Source of the DNA: Anomaloglossus baeobatrachus
Lineage: Eukaryota; Chordata; Amphibia; Anura; Aromobatidae
Direction: 5' to 3'
Assembly (NCBI RefSeq): GCF_048569485.1
Contig: NC_134358.1
Coordinates: 550,370,097-550,434,096, forward strand
Length of the DNA: 64,000 nt
The notes below the pieces were generated by a model. That model searched no databases, had not been told where the DNA came from, and was given only the letters and a program-made list of their open reading frames with translations. Positions 10,828-20,413 of the stretch are shown piece by piece (position 1 is the stretch's first letter; every line of letters starts with the position of its first letter). Made by a program: the position numbers and the translations under genes.

Positions 10828-11468
10828 TGTAATACTTATATATGTTCTGAGGATTTCGATAGCGTAGGGCAATGACAATCAGAGACGAGTTCCTGGTACA
10901 AGATGTTTTATAATATGTAACCACGGTAGATACACAACGGAAAACACAGCAGTACAAATACACAAAATACCTTTCCGAAACGGAGCGAAGGGAATTCCCG
11001 GGGCCACGCACCGGACTCCCCCAGGGAGACCACCAGAGCGAACCCCTATACAGGGACTGTCCGGCAATCACCCCGGAAGGCCTAAATGCGCCGCAGCCGG
11101 GACACAAGGGGCAAGCGGTAAAAGTCCAGGAGTGTCCGTACGGAATGATTGTCCAGAGTGGTTACGAACCAGAGAGAACCGGGCAGAGTGCTGACCGAAG
11201 ATGGCAGACGGAATCCGGGCACAGCTTAGAGAAACCGGGTAAGGTCCAGAGTCGGTCGGTCGGTAGTCTTTAGGAGGATCCAAAGGCAATCAGGATTAGC
11301 AGCAGCAAAGCAGGAGCACACAGCAAGCAGTATACTCAGGCACTGGACTAGGCTTAGAGGCGGCCTTTTAAGCAGCTGGACAGGAAGTAGGGCAACAGAA
11401 CAGTAAACTCCATGTTAACCGAGGGCAAGCTCATTCAAAAGAGAACTGGAAAACCTGGAAACCTGACA
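10828..11468 (-). repeat. 3' LTR of the chromovirus
   Basis: 641 bp, about 99% identical to 17,017-17,657, same orientation. Directly preceded on the + strand by the target duplication ACCTG. Confidence 0.92.
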
Positions 11469-11492
11469 TTACTCCCCCCCCCAGAGACGGCC

Positions 11493-12365
11493 TCAGGACG
11501 GATCAGGGCCTGGCTTGTCCGGGAAACGTCGATGAAACTGGGCAATCTTCCGGGGTGCCCGAATGTTACCCACCGGTTCCCAGGAATCGTCCTCGGGGGC
11601 GTACCCCTGCCAACGTACCAGATACTGGAGCCGACGACGATGGAGCCGGGAGTCAATAATGTCCTCAACCACGAACTGCTCCTCGCCGTCGACCATCACA
11701 GGCGGAGGAGGGGGCACAACACGACCATGAAACGTATTAGGGGAAACGGGTTTGAGGAGAGACACATGAAAGACCGGGTGTACCTTTAGATGGTGCGGTA
11801 ACCGTAGCCGACAGGCCACAGGGCTCACGATCCCGGTGATCTTGAACGGACCGATGAATCTTTGACCCAGCTTCTGCGAAGGAACACCCAATCTCAGGTT
11901 TTTGGTGGATAACCATACAGAGTCCCCTACCTTGTACATGGGTGCCGGTTTCCGGTGAGTGTCTGCCGACCTCTTGTAACGCTCCTGGGCCATAGCCACA
12001 GTGTCCTTTAGAACCTCCAGATTTTGTCGTAGTTCTGTCAATCTGTCCTCCACCGCTGGCACCGAAACCGCAACCGGTGACCTAGGCAAAACAGTCGGAT
12101 GGTAACCCAGGTTAGCGAAAAAGGGCGTTACCTTAGTGGAGCTGCTCTGAGTGTTGTTATATGAGAACTCCGCCAACGGAAGCATCTTCAACCAATCGTC
12201 TTGGAGATGGCTGACATAACATCGAAGGTATTGTTCCAGGGTTTGATTCGTCCGTTCGGTTTGCCCATTTGTCTGAGGATGGTATGCAGAAGACAAACAG
12301 ACATCAATCTGGAGTGCCGTACAAAACCCCTTCCAGAATCTAGACGTGAACTGCACGCCCCGGTC
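11493..12365 (-). pseudogene. Chromovirus integrase C-terminal part with chromodomain
   Basis: Contains the second part of the integrase core (DRGVQFTSRFW, then the SSAYHPQTNGQTER motif), a basic C-terminal region with a GPF-type SH3-like fold, and a chromodomain (YLVRWQGY...DDSWEP) near the 3' end. Chromodomains of this class direct integration to marked chromatin. Separated from the first part of integrase by the nested element at 12,366-13,468. Confidence 0.85.
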
Positions 12366-12581
12366 TGTTACGGGGGGCTGTCTGATAATAACCGAAAGGA
12401 GTATCAGACAGTCAGGGTCCACCGTGCAAAGACTTTGCTGCAGACTATGGCAGAGTGCAATACCTCTATTAACTCACAGAAAGATATAATAAGAAAGTAA
12501 AGCAATTCCTCCCTTACTTGGAGGGTGTGTGGAATGATCTCTGTTAATAATCACAGAGACAAAGGCAATGTGTGCGAAATG

Positions 12582-12816
12582 GCACCTACCTAGGTCCGCT
12601 CTTCTAGTGGTGCAAAAGAGACGAACAGCAGCGTAAGCCGCACAAAGCTCCTACCTGCGTTCGCTCCACTAGTGTGCGAGGACACGAACCACTAGATATG
12701 GCACCTGCCTAGGTCCGCTCTTCTAGTGGTGCAAAAGAGACGAACAGCAGCGTAAGCCGCACAAAGCTCCTACCTCTGTTCGCTCCCCTAGTGTGCGAGG
12801 ATACGAACAACTGCCA
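12582..12816. repeat. ~118-bp tandem repeat, two copies
   Basis: Two adjacent, nearly identical copies marked by TAGGTCCGCTCTTCTAGTGG (about 12,593 and 12,711) inside the nested LTR. Confidence 0.75.
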
Positions 12817-13270
12817 GACGCAGTATAAGGAACGTTACCCTAGCGGCAACGTCCACCTACGAGTACAATCACAAGGCCCAGCCAGACCATGTGCCTCAGG
12901 CACCTGCCTATGTCCGCTCCCCTAAGAGGTAAGGATACGGACAGCAGCCGAAGCTGTAAGGTATAAGAACGCTACCCTGCCGGTAGCGCTCACCTAGCAT
13001 AGACAGAGGAATGCCTAGAGGAACGCGCACAGAGCGTCTACTCATATGCATGAACCAAGAGGACTGAGCACCATGCGGCGTGTGTCAGGGTCTTATATAG
13101 ACTCTGTGCCTCATCCAAGATGGAGGACACCAGAGCCAATCCGCTTCCAGAACGACAGGAGTGACGTCATGCTGGCCTATCACCGAGCAAGACGTCACAA
13201 GCACATGACCAGCGACCAATCGGCATAGAAGGTGTCAGAGACATGTGACCTCGTGTCAGCGATGATGTCA

Positions 13271-13455
13271 CCCGCACATGTGCAATGGCTCCAAGATTGG
13301 ACTTAGTCTCCGGCGCTCGCACATGTGCAGTAGCAAGAAATCTGGACTTAGTCTCCAGCGCTCGCACATGTGCAGTAGCAAGAAATCTGGACTTAGTCTC
13401 CAGCGCTCGCACATGTGCAGTAGCAAGAAATCTGGACATAGTCTCCAGTGCTCGC
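13271..13455. repeat. 45-bp tandem repeat, about four copies
   Basis: CTCGCACATGTGCAGTAGC recurs at 13,316, 13,361 and 13,406, exactly 45 bp apart, with a diverged first unit upstream. Lies in the nested solo LTR. Unit length divisible by three keeps spurious frames open. Confidence 0.85.
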
Positions 13456-13468
13456 AGCAACCGTAACA

Positions 13469-13992
13469 CGGTCAGAGATGATCTCGTCTGGTACCCCATG
13501 CAATCGGAATACATTCTGGATAACCAAATCCACTGTCTCTGCGGCTGAGGGAAGACCGGTACACGGAATGAAGTGAGCCGCTTTAGTCAATCGATCCACC
13601 ACCACTAAAATGGTATTGTGCCCGCCTGAGACTGGCAACTCCACAATGAAATCCATGGAGATAGACCCCCAAGGGCGAGATGGCACGGGTAACGGTTGGA
13701 GGAGTCCCGTAGGAGCCACACGAGGGACCTTGCACCGGGCACAAACCACACATGAGTGGACATAGTCCTTCACATCTTTTAAACAGGTAGGCCACCAGAA
13801 GAAACGGCTCAGAAATTCCTGCGTCTTCTGTACCCCCCTATGACCAGCCAACACGGAGTCATGGACCAACTTGAGAACCCGAAGTCTTACGGCCTCCAGG
13901 ACATAAATGCGTCGCTCTCTCAACCACACACCATTCCGAAGAACAAGTGTTACATCATTCGGGGGGGGCAGCAAGAAATACGTCACCATCAT
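13469..13992 (-). pseudogene. Chromovirus integrase N-terminal part
   Basis: Encodes the HHCC zinc-binding domain (HDSVLAGHRG ... CVVCARC) and the first part of the catalytic core, with the first catalytic Asp in SMDFIVELP and a downstream DEIISDR. The remainder lies beyond the nested LTR. Confidence 0.85.
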
Positions 13993-16981
13993 AGGCCAGC
14001 TTGATGTCCTTCCACAAGTCCTGGTCCTGGATTACTCCAACGAAATTGGCATCCGATAACACGGTCTGAGACGGGGTTCCAGGTACGGAGTCCACGGCGT
14101 GGATTCGGGACAAGGCATCGGCTTTCCCATTACGTGAACCTGGACGGTATGTAACGATAAAATTGAATTGGTTAAGAAATAGGCTCCAACGGGCTTGCCG
14201 TGGAAACAGGCACCTGGCAGACTTAAGAAATTCCAGATTACGATGATCTGTGAGTACTATCACTTGCTGCGCGGCTCCCTGTAAGTGGTGTCTCCATTCC
14301 TTGAAAGCGGAAATAATCGCCAATAATTCCTTGTCCGCAATGTCATAGTTCCTTTCTGCAGGGGACAACCGGCGGGAAAAGAAGGCACACGGATGCAAGA
14401 GACTCTTGTCCCCGGTCCTTTGAGAAAGAATGGCCCCTAATGCATAGTCGGAAGCGTCGACCTCCACGATAAAGGGAAGTGCGGGATTCGGATGTACTAA
14501 TATTGGCGCTGAGGTAAAACATACCTTGAGACGATGGAATGCTTCCTGGGCCTGGGCGGACCACACAAACTTCTGTCCTTTCTTGGTCAACAGAGTGATG
14601 GGACGAACAATCTCCGAAAAGTTACGGATAAAGCGTCGGTAAAAGTTGGCAAAACCGACAAAGCGTTGTACCTCTTTGATGTTTCCCGGTTCCGGCCAGT
14701 CTAGAATGGCTTGTATCTTGCTAGATTCCATGTTCAGTCCCTGAGGAGAGATGACATAACCTAAGAATTGTATTTGTGAGCAGTGGAACTCGCATTTCTC
14801 CAGTTTAATGTATAGGCGGTTTTCCCTCAGACGGGTAAGTACGGTCTTGACGTGCTCCTGGTGGTCCTGTAGAGAATCAGAAAAGATTAGGATATCGTCC
14901 AGATAGATCACCATGAATTGGTCCATGATATCCCTAAAAATATCGTTAACTAGATGTTGAAATGCCGCGGGAGCGTTACAAAGTCCAAAAGGCATCACTA
15001 GGTACTCAAAATGTCCGTACCGACATCGGAACGCGGTCTTCCACTCGTCTCCGGGACGTATACGAAGCAGATTATATGCCCCACGGAGGTCTAATTTGGT
15101 GAATATTTTTGCCTGTTGGACCCTCTCCAATAGCTCAGGAATCAACGGTAACGGATACCGGTTCCGGATGGTTATCTTATTCAGTTCCCGGTAGTCAATA
15201 CAGGGTCTTAGAGTCCCCTCCTTCTTTTTCACGAAAAAGATGGGTGCCCCTGCGGGTGAGGTAGACGGACGAATAAATCCCTTGGCTAGGCTTTCATCAA
15301 TATACTCTTTTAGTGCTTCTAGCTCAGGTGCCGCCAACGGGTAGACATGACCAAACGGAATCTCCGCCCCTGGGAGTAAGTCTATGGGGCAATCATACGG
15401 TCTATGCGGGGGAAGCTGATCGGCTTTTCTTTTGTCGCATATATCAGCGAAGTCACGGTAAACCGGGGGTAAAACAGGTACCTGTACAGTGCCCTGCGTA
15501 TTTGGTGTTACTGGAACCGGAACGGCTGGACAAATGGTCGGACCACTCTGCGGTGGGAAGGATATTTCCTTAGTCTCCCAATCGATGACCGGATTTGTAG
15601 ACCGTAGCCACGGAATACCTAAAATAATCGGAAAATGAGGAGAAGAAATTATCATGAAAACAAGGGTCCCCTGCTGACCTGGCTTCATCACGCATTCGAG
15701 CGGTACTGTTTCCCGATCCACTGGTCCAGAGATTAACGGAGATCCGTCTACCGTCTCCATGGTAACCGGTGAGGATCTTTGCTGAGTCCGGATACCGTGT
15801 TTCCTGGCAAAGGAAGAGTCCATGAAATTTTCCCCTGCCCCGGAGTCTATCATTGCAGAGGTAGGAATTAGCTGTCCCTCCCAACGGATCTGAATGGGGA
15901 GTAAGCAATGGGTATATTTCCCCTCTGAGTCCTTCGGTGAGGTAGACATTACAGTCAAGGGAAATACCGCATCCAAGTGTCCACTTGCCTCAGAGATATC
16001 GGACTCTGCATCCGTGTTGTCACACTCTGCCATGGCTGCCAATACCTTATTTGGGCGATTTGGACGTTTCGGGCAGTCGATCAAGAAATGGTCCGATTGA
16101 CCGCAATAGAAACACAAACGCTCACGGAGCCGGTGTTCACGACGTTCGTTGGTCTCTCGTTTTTGCAAAGAGTCCACTTGCATAGGTACGTCCTCGGCCT
16201 CCCGTGGCGTCCTGAGAGCGGGTTCTCTGGAAGGAAACGCAATATTGTTTACACGGTTTACAGCTGCCCATTTTTCCTGTCTACGTTCCGTCAAACGAGT
16301 ATCAATGCGCACACAGTGCTGGAGAAACAGTTCAAAATCCCCTGGAGATTCGGAACGGGCTAACTCGTCCTTGATGGTACTGGACAAACCTTTTCTGAAA
16401 ACAGATAATGCATTGTTTCCCCAGTCGGTGTCTACCACTAACCTCTTGAACTCAGTGGCGTATTCAACGACAGAACGCTTTCCCTGACGTAAGGAAAGGA
16501 GAGCCGATTCAGCGGTAGCACGGCGATTCGGATCATCAAACATTTGCGCCATTGCGGTCAGAAAGTCATCCAGGTGGTTCAAACGGATGTCCCGATTCTC
16601 TATCATGGGATTAGCCCAAGCCAGTGCTCGTGAGGTTAATAACATGATGATACATAACACCTTTGACCGATCAGAACGGTAATAATCAGAATGTACATCG
16701 AAAAACAGTATACATTGGTTAACAAATCCACGGAACTGACTACGATCACCATTGAAACGGAATGGGGGTAACCTAGGCATACCGGCAGCTGATACGGACG
16801 TAGTGGGGACGGCTTCCTGAGCCTCCACTCTGACTTGCAAATCCTGTATAGCCGGCCCCAGTACCTGGTGATCATGGCCCAGCTGTGCCTCCACATCTCT
16901 AAGTTTATTCTGCACCACCTCCATCTCCTGCTGCAGGGAGTTAATCATGGAGAAGAGCTGATCTACTCGTGTCTCAGTCAT
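13955..16981 (-). CDS. Chromovirus Gag-protease-RT-RNase H polyprotein
   Basis: An open frame of 1008 codons whose ATG lies about 36 bp inside the 5' LTR. Residues ~10-55 form a coiled coil; ~70-250 are the capsid-like part of Gag; a CCHC zinc knuckle (CFYCGQSDHFLIDC) sits near residue 289. The aspartic protease motif DSGAGENF is near 378, the reverse transcriptase YLDD box near 691, and RNase H starts at VDASDYALGA near 841 with its DHRNLEF motif near 910. Gag and Pol form one frame, as is common in vertebrate chromoviruses. The closest relatives I would expect are the sushi/Amn-type elements of fish and amphibians. Confidence 0.9.
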   Translation of the reverse strand: MTETRVDQLFSMINSLQQEMEVVQNKLRDVEAQLGHDHQVLGPAIQDLQVRVEAQEAVPTTSVSAAGMPRLPPFRFNGDRSQFRGFVNQCILFFDVHSDYYRSDRSKVLCIIMLLTSRALAWANPMIENRDIRLNHLDDFLTAMAQMFDDPNRRATAESALLSLRQGKRSVVEYATEFKRLVVDTDWGNNALSVFRKGLSSTIKDELARSESPGDFELFLQHCVRIDTRLTERRQEKWAAVNRVNNIAFPSREPALRTPREAEDVPMQVDSLQKRETNERREHRLRERLCFYCGQSDHFLIDCPKRPNRPNKVLAAMAECDNTDAESDISEASGHLDAVFPLTVMSTSPKDSEGKYTHCLLPIQIRWEGQLIPTSAMIDSGAGENFMDSSFARKHGIRTQQRSSPVTMETVDGSPLISGPVDRETVPLECVMKPGQQGTLVFMIISSPHFPIILGIPWLRSTNPVIDWETKEISFPPQSGPTICPAVPVPVTPNTQGTVQVPVLPPVYRDFADICDKRKADQLPPHRPYDCPIDLLPGAEIPFGHVYPLAAPELEALKEYIDESLAKGFIRPSTSPAGAPIFFVKKKEGTLRPCIDYRELNKITIRNRYPLPLIPELLERVQQAKIFTKLDLRGAYNLLRIRPGDEWKTAFRCRYGHFEYLVMPFGLCNAPAAFQHLVNDIFRDIMDQFMVIYLDDILIFSDSLQDHQEHVKTVLTRLRENRLYIKLEKCEFHCSQIQFLGYVISPQGLNMESSKIQAILDWPEPGNIKEVQRFVGFANFYRRFIRNFSEIVRPITLLTKKGQKFVWSAQAQEAFHRLKVCFTSAPILVHPNPALPFIVEVDASDYALGAILSQRTGDKSLLHPCAFFSRRLSPAERNYDIADKELLAIISAFKEWRHHLQGAAQQVIVLTDHRNLEFLKSARCLFPRQARWSLFLNQFNFIVTYRPGSRNGKADALSRIHAVDSVPGTPSQTVLSDANFVGVIQDQDLWKDIKLAYDGDVFLAAPPE

Positions 16982-17016
16982 TGCCCCAGCGAAATCCTCC
17001 TATGGCCTGAGTATAA

Positions 17017-17657
17017 TGTAATACTTATATATGTTCTGAGGATTTCGATAGCGTAGGGCAATGACAATCAGAGACGAGTTCTTGGTACAAGATGTTATAT
17101 AATATGTACACACGGTAGATACACAACGGAAAACACAGCAGTACAAATACACAAAATACCTTTCCGAAACGGAGCGAAGGGAATTCCCGGGGCCACGCAC
17201 CGGACTCCCCCAGGGAGACCACCAGAGCGAACCCCTATACAGGGACTGTCCGGCAATCACCCCGGAAGGCCTAAATGCGCCGCAGCCGGGACACAAGGGG
17301 CAAGCGGTAAAAGTCCAGGAGTGTCCGTACGGAATGATTGTCCAGAGTGGTTACGAACTAGAGAGAACCGGGCAGAGTGCTGACCGAAGATGGCAGACGG
17401 AATCCGGGCACAGCTTAGAGAAACCGGGTAAGGTCCAGAGTCGGTCGGTTGGTAGTCTTTAGGAGGATCCAAAGGCAATCAGGATTAGCAGCAGCAAAGC
17501 AGGAGCACACAGCAAGCAGTATACTCAGGCACTGGACTAGGCTTAGAGGCGGCCTTTTAAGCAGCTGGACAGGAAGTAGGGCAACAGAACAGTAAACTCC
17601 ATGTTAACCGAGGGCAAGCTCATTCAAAAGAGAACTGGAAAACCTGGAAACCTGACA
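17017..17657 (-). repeat. 5' LTR of the chromovirus
   Basis: 641 bp, about 99% identical to the left LTR; followed on the + strand by the target duplication ACCTG. Confidence 0.92.
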
Positions 17658-17994
17658 ACCTGCTTGTTTATCAACTATCTGTATTTACTTTCTGATTAGA
17701 CCTGCAGTTTACCATTTGTCTGCTGTAAGCATAATAAATTATTCTCTGCTATTACTGGTGCGGTTCCACTACAACTTTTTTTCTACAGTGTACCTTCTCT
17801 GCAAGCAAGTGGCTAGATTCCATATGCACTTCTTATGCCTTTCGAGTAACCATCTGTCTGCCAATTGCATACTTCTCTGCCATTGACTATCTGCCTGCTG
17901 AAAGTATACAACTCTGCTTGTAACCACTTGTCTGCTTCAAGTCCGAGACTGACAATTCATCTTCAGTTCATGAATAAAGCCACACTTCTGGATT

Positions 17995-18212
17995 TTCAGG
18001 GGCATGTCAGTGTTTTACTGAATGCACCCTGACTGCTGTGCCCGGGTAGTAAGGGGTTAAGTCCCCCTCGCATGTCCGATTCTCCCTCCTCCCCTTCCAA
18101 AGGGTTTGTCCAATGGGAATGTTCCCATAATCCCTTTCTTCCCCCCTATAAATATTCCCTCTTTTCCGGGATCCGGTCTCTCCTCACCTTGTGAGATCCG
18201 GACGGTGCTGTC
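17995..18212 (+). repeat. Ngaro split repeat A1
   Basis: 218 bp, identical by eye to A2. Contains a TATAAATA box (about 18,148) 85 bp upstream of the Gag-like ATG, so it probably holds the promoter. Confidence 0.9.
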
Positions 18213-18232
18213 AGCAGCCTTCCCGGTGAGAG

Positions 18233-20413
18233 ATGACCGATTTGCTCAATCAGGCTGTCAGGGACAGACTCAGGAGGGAGGGAGATGCGTGGCTTGCTGC
18301 TATATTGGGTGAGCAGCGTTCCCCTCCCCCTGAGGCTCAACCGCACGCTCCGGCCGGCGGGCGGCCTGCCCGCACAATCCGCCCTCCGGAGCGTCTCAGC
18401 CCTGCATGTAGCTCCCCACTGCGCATGCGCGCGGGGCGCGCGCGCGCCCGGCGTGCACGCGTTCCTCGTGCACGGCGGGCGCGCGCGAATCGCCCTGTGG
18501 CGTCCCCACACCCGCCCCCAGCAGTGAACGCGGCGGCCGCAAGCCTATCATCACCCTCAGGCAAAGCGGCGCCGCTTAGTTTAATAAATAACGTCCCTGC
18601 GCGCCAAAACCCACCTGCTACAACTGCCCTGCTGCACCAGCTCACCCCTCCTCCCTGCATAGCGCCCGCAGCTTATAGGATGGGAGGTAATCAGAGCCGC
18701 AGCTCCTCATCGGCTGAGGAGCATGCTGATAGTCTGCAGCCCCCACCATCTACTGTGTTCCCTTCTCTGTCACACTGCACTACTTCAGAAGTGTGCAGGG
18801 TGGGGGCTGCTGCTTCCTCCAACATCATACCTTCCCAAATGTCAATACATTCCATGAACCCGGGGGGGGGAATGGCTTTGCCACCTGCCGCAGCTGCAGT
18901 GATGGCCTTACCTCCTGCGGCTGCTGCGGTGATGGCTTTGCCTCCTGCGGCGCCCGTAGTGACGGCTGTGCCTCCTGCTGCCCCTGGAATGATGGCCTTG
19001 CCTTTTGCAGCTCAGGTGGGTATGGCTTTGCCTCCCGTGGCTCCGCAGGTGCTGCCGTTCCAAACGGCTGCGCCTCCGGCGATGGCATTGCCAGCCGCAG
19101 TACAACCGGCGATGGCTGTGCCCCCTGAGCTGCAGAATTTACCACGGGTTCTCCCTGTTCAGGATGCTGCGGGTGCTGGAAGCACGGCCCGCGGTAGGCG
19201 ACGCCGCGGGCGCGGAAACCGCTCCGCTGCCTCCGACTCCTCCTCACGTTCTCGCAGCCCATATAGACGCAGGCGGTACAGTAGGGACCGCAGTCGCCGC
19301 TCAGCTTATTCTGAGCGGCGGTCACGTTCATCGCGGAGAAGCCGTAGGTCTCGCTCATCAAGATGGCGTTCGCCATCAACCACGGCTGAGTCATCCGGCG
19401 ACTCCATTACTTCCAGTAGGCGCTCTCGTCGCACATCAAGCCGCCGGAGAGATGCCGAACCCTATTTGGTTCAACCACAGGCTGCCGACTTGGTAACGGC
19501 TCCACATTTATCGGTGAATCCCACAGATGCTCCAGCGGTCGGTGAGTACAACTATTCTGGGGCTTGGGGAGGTGATAATACAGCTATGTCTTTAAAAGCG
19601 CTGTTAGCTCATTTAAATACCCCGGGTAATAAAATACTGGTTAATCCCCTATTACTTGGAAATCAGCCCGAGAAGAGATTTCAGCCTCCTCCTCGGGCTG
19701 ATATACATAAGGACACGTTCTTTTGTGGTATGTCCCCTTTGGGCTCTCACCTTGACCCAGAGACGGTCAACAAAATATGGGCTAATGATTACATAGACAT
19801 TTGGTCGCTTGTTTCCACTGACCAATTTACGGTTGACAAAGAGAGGCGTTCCGCCGAACGTCCTTTTGACAAAAAACCCAGGGTCGCTAAAACTATCAAT
19901 AACTGGCTGCAAGCCTTTTTTGTATTGGGAGGTGTTATGGGTCAGAAGCACCCCGAACGCTGTTCGGAGCTTTTTATATATGTTGATTCCATTTATAATG
20001 CATACAAAGCGCACGGCGGATCTGCGTGGTGGCGTTATGATGAGGATTTCAGGCGTCGTTTGGCCCTGCAACCTCACTTGGGTTGGGGGGTTAAAGCTAC
20101 TGATTCCTGGTTGCGCCTCATGATGACTCCTAAAGCCCCCTTTCATTCCGCGGCCCCTGGCAACTCCGCCGGTTCCAGTTCAGTGGCCGTCCGTAGACCC
20201 GGCACATGTTGGCAATTCAACGAAGGGCACTGCCGATTCTTTGGTCTCTGCAGGTATAAACATGAATGTTCTGCTTGCGGAGGCCCCCACGCAGCGGCAA
20301 AATGCCCTCGCCCTTCGGCGAAATTGCCAACAAAGCCGTCAAACCCACCTGAGACTCGGGACGCCGGTGAGCGTAGCCGAGATGGGGCCGTGGCTCGACC
20401 GGTACCCCAATAA
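18233..20413 (+). CDS. Ngaro Gag-like protein with RS domain and CCCH zinc finger
   Basis: 726 codons from an ATG just after repeat A1. Residues ~1-200 are Pro/Ala/Arg-rich. Residues ~212-300 carry decapeptide-like repeats built on MALPPAAAAV. Residues ~319-410 form an Arg/Ser-rich domain like those of splicing factors. Residues ~430-640 are a more ordered region, the likely capsid-forming part. Near 650-670 is a CCCH zinc finger (C-x7-C-x5-C-x3-H), followed by a CCHC-like knuckle (CSACGGPHAAAKC). The last part overlaps the next frame. Likely role is RNA binding and particle assembly, by position and analogy; no direct match to a known Gag was made. Confidence 0.75.
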   Translation: MTDLLNQAVRDRLRREGDAWLAAILGEQRSPPPEAQPHAPAGGRPARTIRPPERLSPACSSPLRMRAGRARARRARVPRARRARANRPVASPHPPPAVNAAAASLSSPSGKAAPLSLINNVPARQNPPATTALLHQLTPPPCIAPAAYRMGGNQSRSSSSAEEHADSLQPPPSTVFPSLSHCTTSEVCRVGAAASSNIIPSQMSIHSMNPGGGMALPPAAAAVMALPPAAAAVMALPPAAPVVTAVPPAAPGMMALPFAAQVGMALPPVAPQVLPFQTAAPPAMALPAAVQPAMAVPPELQNLPRVLPVQDAAGAGSTARGRRRRGRGNRSAASDSSSRSRSPYRRRRYSRDRSRRSAYSERRSRSSRRSRRSRSSRWRSPSTTAESSGDSITSSRRSRRTSSRRRDAEPYLVQPQAADLVTAPHLSVNPTDAPAVGEYNYSGAWGGDNTAMSLKALLAHLNTPGNKILVNPLLLGNQPEKRFQPPPRADIHKDTFFCGMSPLGSHLDPETVNKIWANDYIDIWSLVSTDQFTVDKERRSAERPFDKKPRVAKTINNWLQAFFVLGGVMGQKHPERCSELFIYVDSIYNAYKAHGGSAWWRYDEDFRRRLALQPHLGWGVKATDSWLRLMMTPKAPFHSAAPGNSAGSSSVAVRRPGTCWQFNEGHCRFFGLCRYKHECSACGGPHAAAKCPRPSAKLPTKPSNPPETRDAGERSRDGAVARPVPQ

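Larger units (their letters stand above)
12366..13468 (-). mobile_element. Solo LTR nested in chromovirus integrase
   Basis: 1103 bp with ends TGTTACGG and CCGTAACA, flanked by the 5-bp duplication CGGTC (12,361-12,365; 13,469-13,473) made from the integrase gene itself. No coding content. On the minus strand a TATATAAG box is visible near 13,096, which fits an LTR read leftward. It is younger than the chromovirus insertion. Family not identified. Confidence 0.75.
10828..17657 (-). mobile_element. Ty3/gypsy chromovirus
   Basis: Two 641-bp LTRs (10,828-11,468 and 17,017-17,657) start TGTCAGG and end GTATTACA on the minus strand, and are flanked by the 5-bp duplication ACCTG (10,823-10,827; 17,658-17,662). 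Between them, on the minus strand, come gag with a zinc knuckle, protease, reverse transcriptase, RNase H, integrase and a C-terminal chromodomain, the mark of chromoviruses. The LTRs differ at fewer than ten positions by eye (about 99%), so it is young. It is broken by a nested solo LTR in integrase and perhaps one or two smaller lesions. Confidence 0.93.

Noticed and set aside
13271-13455. CRISPR-like regular repeats (45 bp)
   Set aside because: Directly adjoining tandem units without unique spacers, inside a eukaryotic LTR.
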